Below are positions 62,361 to 64,000 of a stretch of DNA of 64,000 nucleotides, piece by piece (the stretch's first letter is position 1; every line of letters starts with the position of its first letter). Under the pieces are notes generated by a model. That model saw only the letters and a program-made list of their open reading frames with translations, did no database searches and was not told the origin of the DNA. The translations under genes were made by a program, and so were the position numbers. The DNA comes from Hawksworthiomyces lignivorus (taxonomy: Eukaryota > Ascomycota > Sordariomycetes > Ophiostomatales > Ophiostomataceae): NCBI GenBank assembly GCA_002917075.1, contig NTMA01000042.1, positions 124,001-188,000 of the forward strand. Reading direction: 5' to 3'.

Positions 62361-64000
62361 TTATACGACAGCCCATGATAACAGTGGTTTGCCATCTATA
62401 CTTGACGCCTTGATATTAGCCCCATTGTCAAGAAGTAGTTGGACGGTAGCTGTCAGCCCCTGCTCGGCAGCCCATGATAGTGGCGTCCTCCCATCTGTAC
62501 TTCGTGCCCAGATATTAGCCCCTCTATCAAGGAGTCGTTGAACGATAGCTGTTTGCCCCTGCTCGGCAGCCCACGATAGTGGTGTTCTACCATCTATATC
62601 TGGCGCGTCGAAATTCGCTCGTCTATCAAGAAGTGTTTCAACGATACTCCACTTCCCTTTTTCGGCAGCCCACGATAACGGTGTTCTACCATCTATACTT
62701 GACGTCTCAATATCCGCTCCTCTGTCAAGAAGCACTTGAACAGTAGCCATTTGCCCCTTCTCAGCGGCCCACGATAGCGGTGTTTTGCCGCCCATACCTC
62801 GTGCCTCAATTTTAGCTCCTCTGTCAAGAAGCAGTTGAACAACAGCTACATGCCCTATCTCGGCGGAACCCCATAACGGTGTTCTACCGTCTATGCTTTG
62901 TGCCTCAATATCAGCTCCTCTATCGAGAAGTAGCTGGACAACAGCAAGATGCCCACTCCAAGCAGCCCATGATAGTGGCGTCCTCCCATCTGTACTTGGT
63001 GCCTCGATATTAGCCCCTCTGTCAAGGAGTCGTTGAACGATAGCTGTTTGCCCCTGCTCGGCAGCCCACGATAGTGGTGTTCTACTTTCTATACTTGACA
63101 CCTCGGTTTTTGCTTGCCCATCAAGAAGTAGTTGCACAACGGCTGTGTGCGCGCTCGACGCACTGATTGCTAGTGGTGTCCAGCCGTCGCTATTTGCCGC
63201 TTCGGTATTAGCTCCCATTTTGAGAAGAAGCCGAACGACAGCCTCGCAGCCACAGCTAGCAGCGTGCCACAATAATGTCTTGCCACTTTCATCCCTTGAC
63301 TCAATATTGAACTTGTTCGCAGTAAGGAGATATGCAAGAATTAGCGCGTTGCCTGACTTTGCAAGATGAGAGTGAATATCTCTTCCATCCTGCCAGCCGA
63401 AAACGTCGCCGCTGTGGCCTCCCATCTCGTCTGGATCCTGGAAGTACTGACGACATAGGCCTCGAAGTGGAGAATTTATAGGGTCGATTTCGGCTCTGGC
63501 TTTTAGAAATGCTCCCACGGCCTCAAAACTAAAGGTGTCTACAGCTGCTAAAATGGGCGGCCCATAATACTCATTCTCCACCTCACAGAAGGACAACTTG
63601 GATGGGTGGCAGCTAATAAGATTGGCAAGGTTGTTTTCTGCTAAAATATATAAAAGACTCGGGTTTTCGTGACTGTCAATGCGGCCAGATTGGTAAAGAT
63701 TGTCAAGCTCCAGCCAGTCGGCAAGTTGGAAGGTCTCAATAAACCGTGTTTGGCCGATGCCATTACCTTCTGCCGCATCAGCGTGGTAGAGGATATTCTG
63801 TACGGCATATTCAAGAAACGGAAATGCTTCATCTACCTCTTGGCGAAGATTCGCTCGCACTCCCAACATTGTTCTTTGAGTTAAGCTTTTCGTTTTCTCG
63901 CTGGCGATGCCAATGCTTATGTAGTCAAGACAACACTTTTTGAGACGCTCTTGGCTTCTTCCTTGGAAGTTGTCTCCAAGACCGGGCCATATCTCTTTGA
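62361..64000 (-). CDS. NLR-like ankyrin-repeat protein, 3' part (5' end beyond window)
   Basis: The minus-strand frame stays open to position 64000, so the gene is 5'-partial here with about 546 codons visible. ATG 63869 is internal, not the start: upstream codons read EIWPGLGDNFQ then SQERLKKCCLDYISIG, as in the linker after the NACHT/winged-helix part of fungal NLRs. Seen next: FPFLEYAVQNILYHADAAEG and LADWLELDNLYQSG, the conserved pre-repeat region, then nine 33-residue ankyrin repeats (consensus DGRTPLSWAAEQGQTAIVQ) and part of a tenth before the stop. Known: such fungal NLRs act in non-self recognition and regulated cell death. Inference: a STAND receptor whose effector and NTPase domains lie outside the window. 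Near-identical repeats suggest ongoing repeat exchange. The stop cuts the tenth repeat in half. Confidence 0.88.
   Translation of the reverse strand, partial: KEIWPGLGDNFQGRSQERLKKCCLDYISIGIASEKTKSLTQRTMLGVRANLRQEVDEAFPFLEYAVQNILYHADAAEGNGIGQTRFIETFQLADWLELDNLYQSGRIDSHENPSLLYILAENNLANLISCHPSKLSFCEVENEYYGPPILAAVDTFSFEAVGAFLKARAEIDPINSPLRGLCRQYFQDPDEMGGHSGDVFGWQDGRDIHSHLAKSGNALILAYLLTANKFNIESRDESGKTLLWHAASCGCEAVVRLLLKMGANTEAANSDGWTPLAISASSAHTAVVQLLLDGQAKTEVSSIESRTPLSWAAEQGQTAIVQRLLDRGANIEAPSTDGRTPLSWAAWSGHLAVVQLLLDRGADIEAQSIDGRTPLWGSAEIGHVAVVQLLLDRGAKIEARGMGGKTPLSWAAEKGQMATVQVLLDRGADIETSSIDGRTPLSWAAEKGKWSIVETLLDRRANFDAPDIDGRTPLSWAAEQGQTAIVQRLLDRGANIWARSTDGRTPLSWAAEQGLTATVQLLLDNGANIKASSIDGKPLLSWAVV
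62467..62590. repeat. Near-identical ankyrin-repeat block, copy 1
   Basis: This 124-bp block matches 62962..63085 with about four mismatches by eye. The offset is 495 bp, exactly five 99-bp ankyrin units. The copies encode repeats 8 to 9 and 3 to 4 of the array. Confidence 0.85.
62962..63085. repeat. Near-identical ankyrin-repeat block, copy 2
   Basis: Partner of the block at 62467..62590, about 97 percent identical at nucleotide level, synonymous sites included. Neighbouring repeats in the same array are clearly more diverged. Confidence 0.85.

Overview
The window is nuclear DNA from a filamentous ascomycete. Genes are intron-bearing, with short (46-120 nt) GT-AG introns. Many products match Pezizomycotina-restricted families (DUF3433 membrane protein, PF11951-type and Zn2Cys6 regulators, NLR-like ankyrin protein). 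The flavour is Sordariomycete, probably Hypocreales, but the genus cannot be named from sequence alone. I rebuilt gene models from reading frames, splice sites and remembered family consensus sequences; no database search was run.

Left part (1-24.4 kb) is a dense housekeeping block. In order: an enolase-superfamily sugar acid dehydratase (-), the G-patch ribosome biogenesis factor PXR1 (-), a small coiled-coil protein (+), the mitochondrial copper chaperone COX17 (-, three small exons), TEL2 (-), the NEDD8 E1 subunit UBA3 (+), the RNA polymerase I/III subunit RPC40 (-), the complex I 49 kDa subunit (+), a Cys-rich fungal protein of unknown function (-), the ubiquinone hydroxylase COQ6 (-), a possible tiny membrane protein (-), a short-chain dehydrogenase (+), a PF11951-like regulator (-) and mitochondrial ribosomal protein uS8m (-). 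Two divergent pairs (TEL2/UBA3 and RPC40/NUO49) share short promoters, each with a palindromic GATAA element.

Middle part (24.4-42.1 kb) is more accessory: a fungal multi-pass membrane protein (+), a 2H phosphoesterase (+), a maltose-type sugar transporter (+) convergent with a Zn2Cys6 transcription factor (-), an inositol monophosphatase-like protein divergent from that factor (+), a 1255-residue DUF3433 membrane protein (-) and an aldo/keto reductase (-). The gap at 42.1-44.9 kb holds decayed relics: a histidinol-dehydrogenase-like fragment and a non-LTR retrotransposon RT tail.

Right part (44.9-64 kb) holds large, very GC-rich genes with long low-complexity regions: an uncharacterised protein with a Pro/Gln-rich tail (+), a single-pass membrane protein with two PPxY motifs (+), the Fe-S adaptor YAE1 ending in Leu-Asp-Trp (+), a 1369-residue sterol-glucosyltransferase-like protein (+), a calponin/transgelin-type actin-binding protein (-) and the 3' part of an NLR-like ankyrin gene (-) that runs off the right edge. 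No rRNA, CRISPR array or convincing tRNA was seen.
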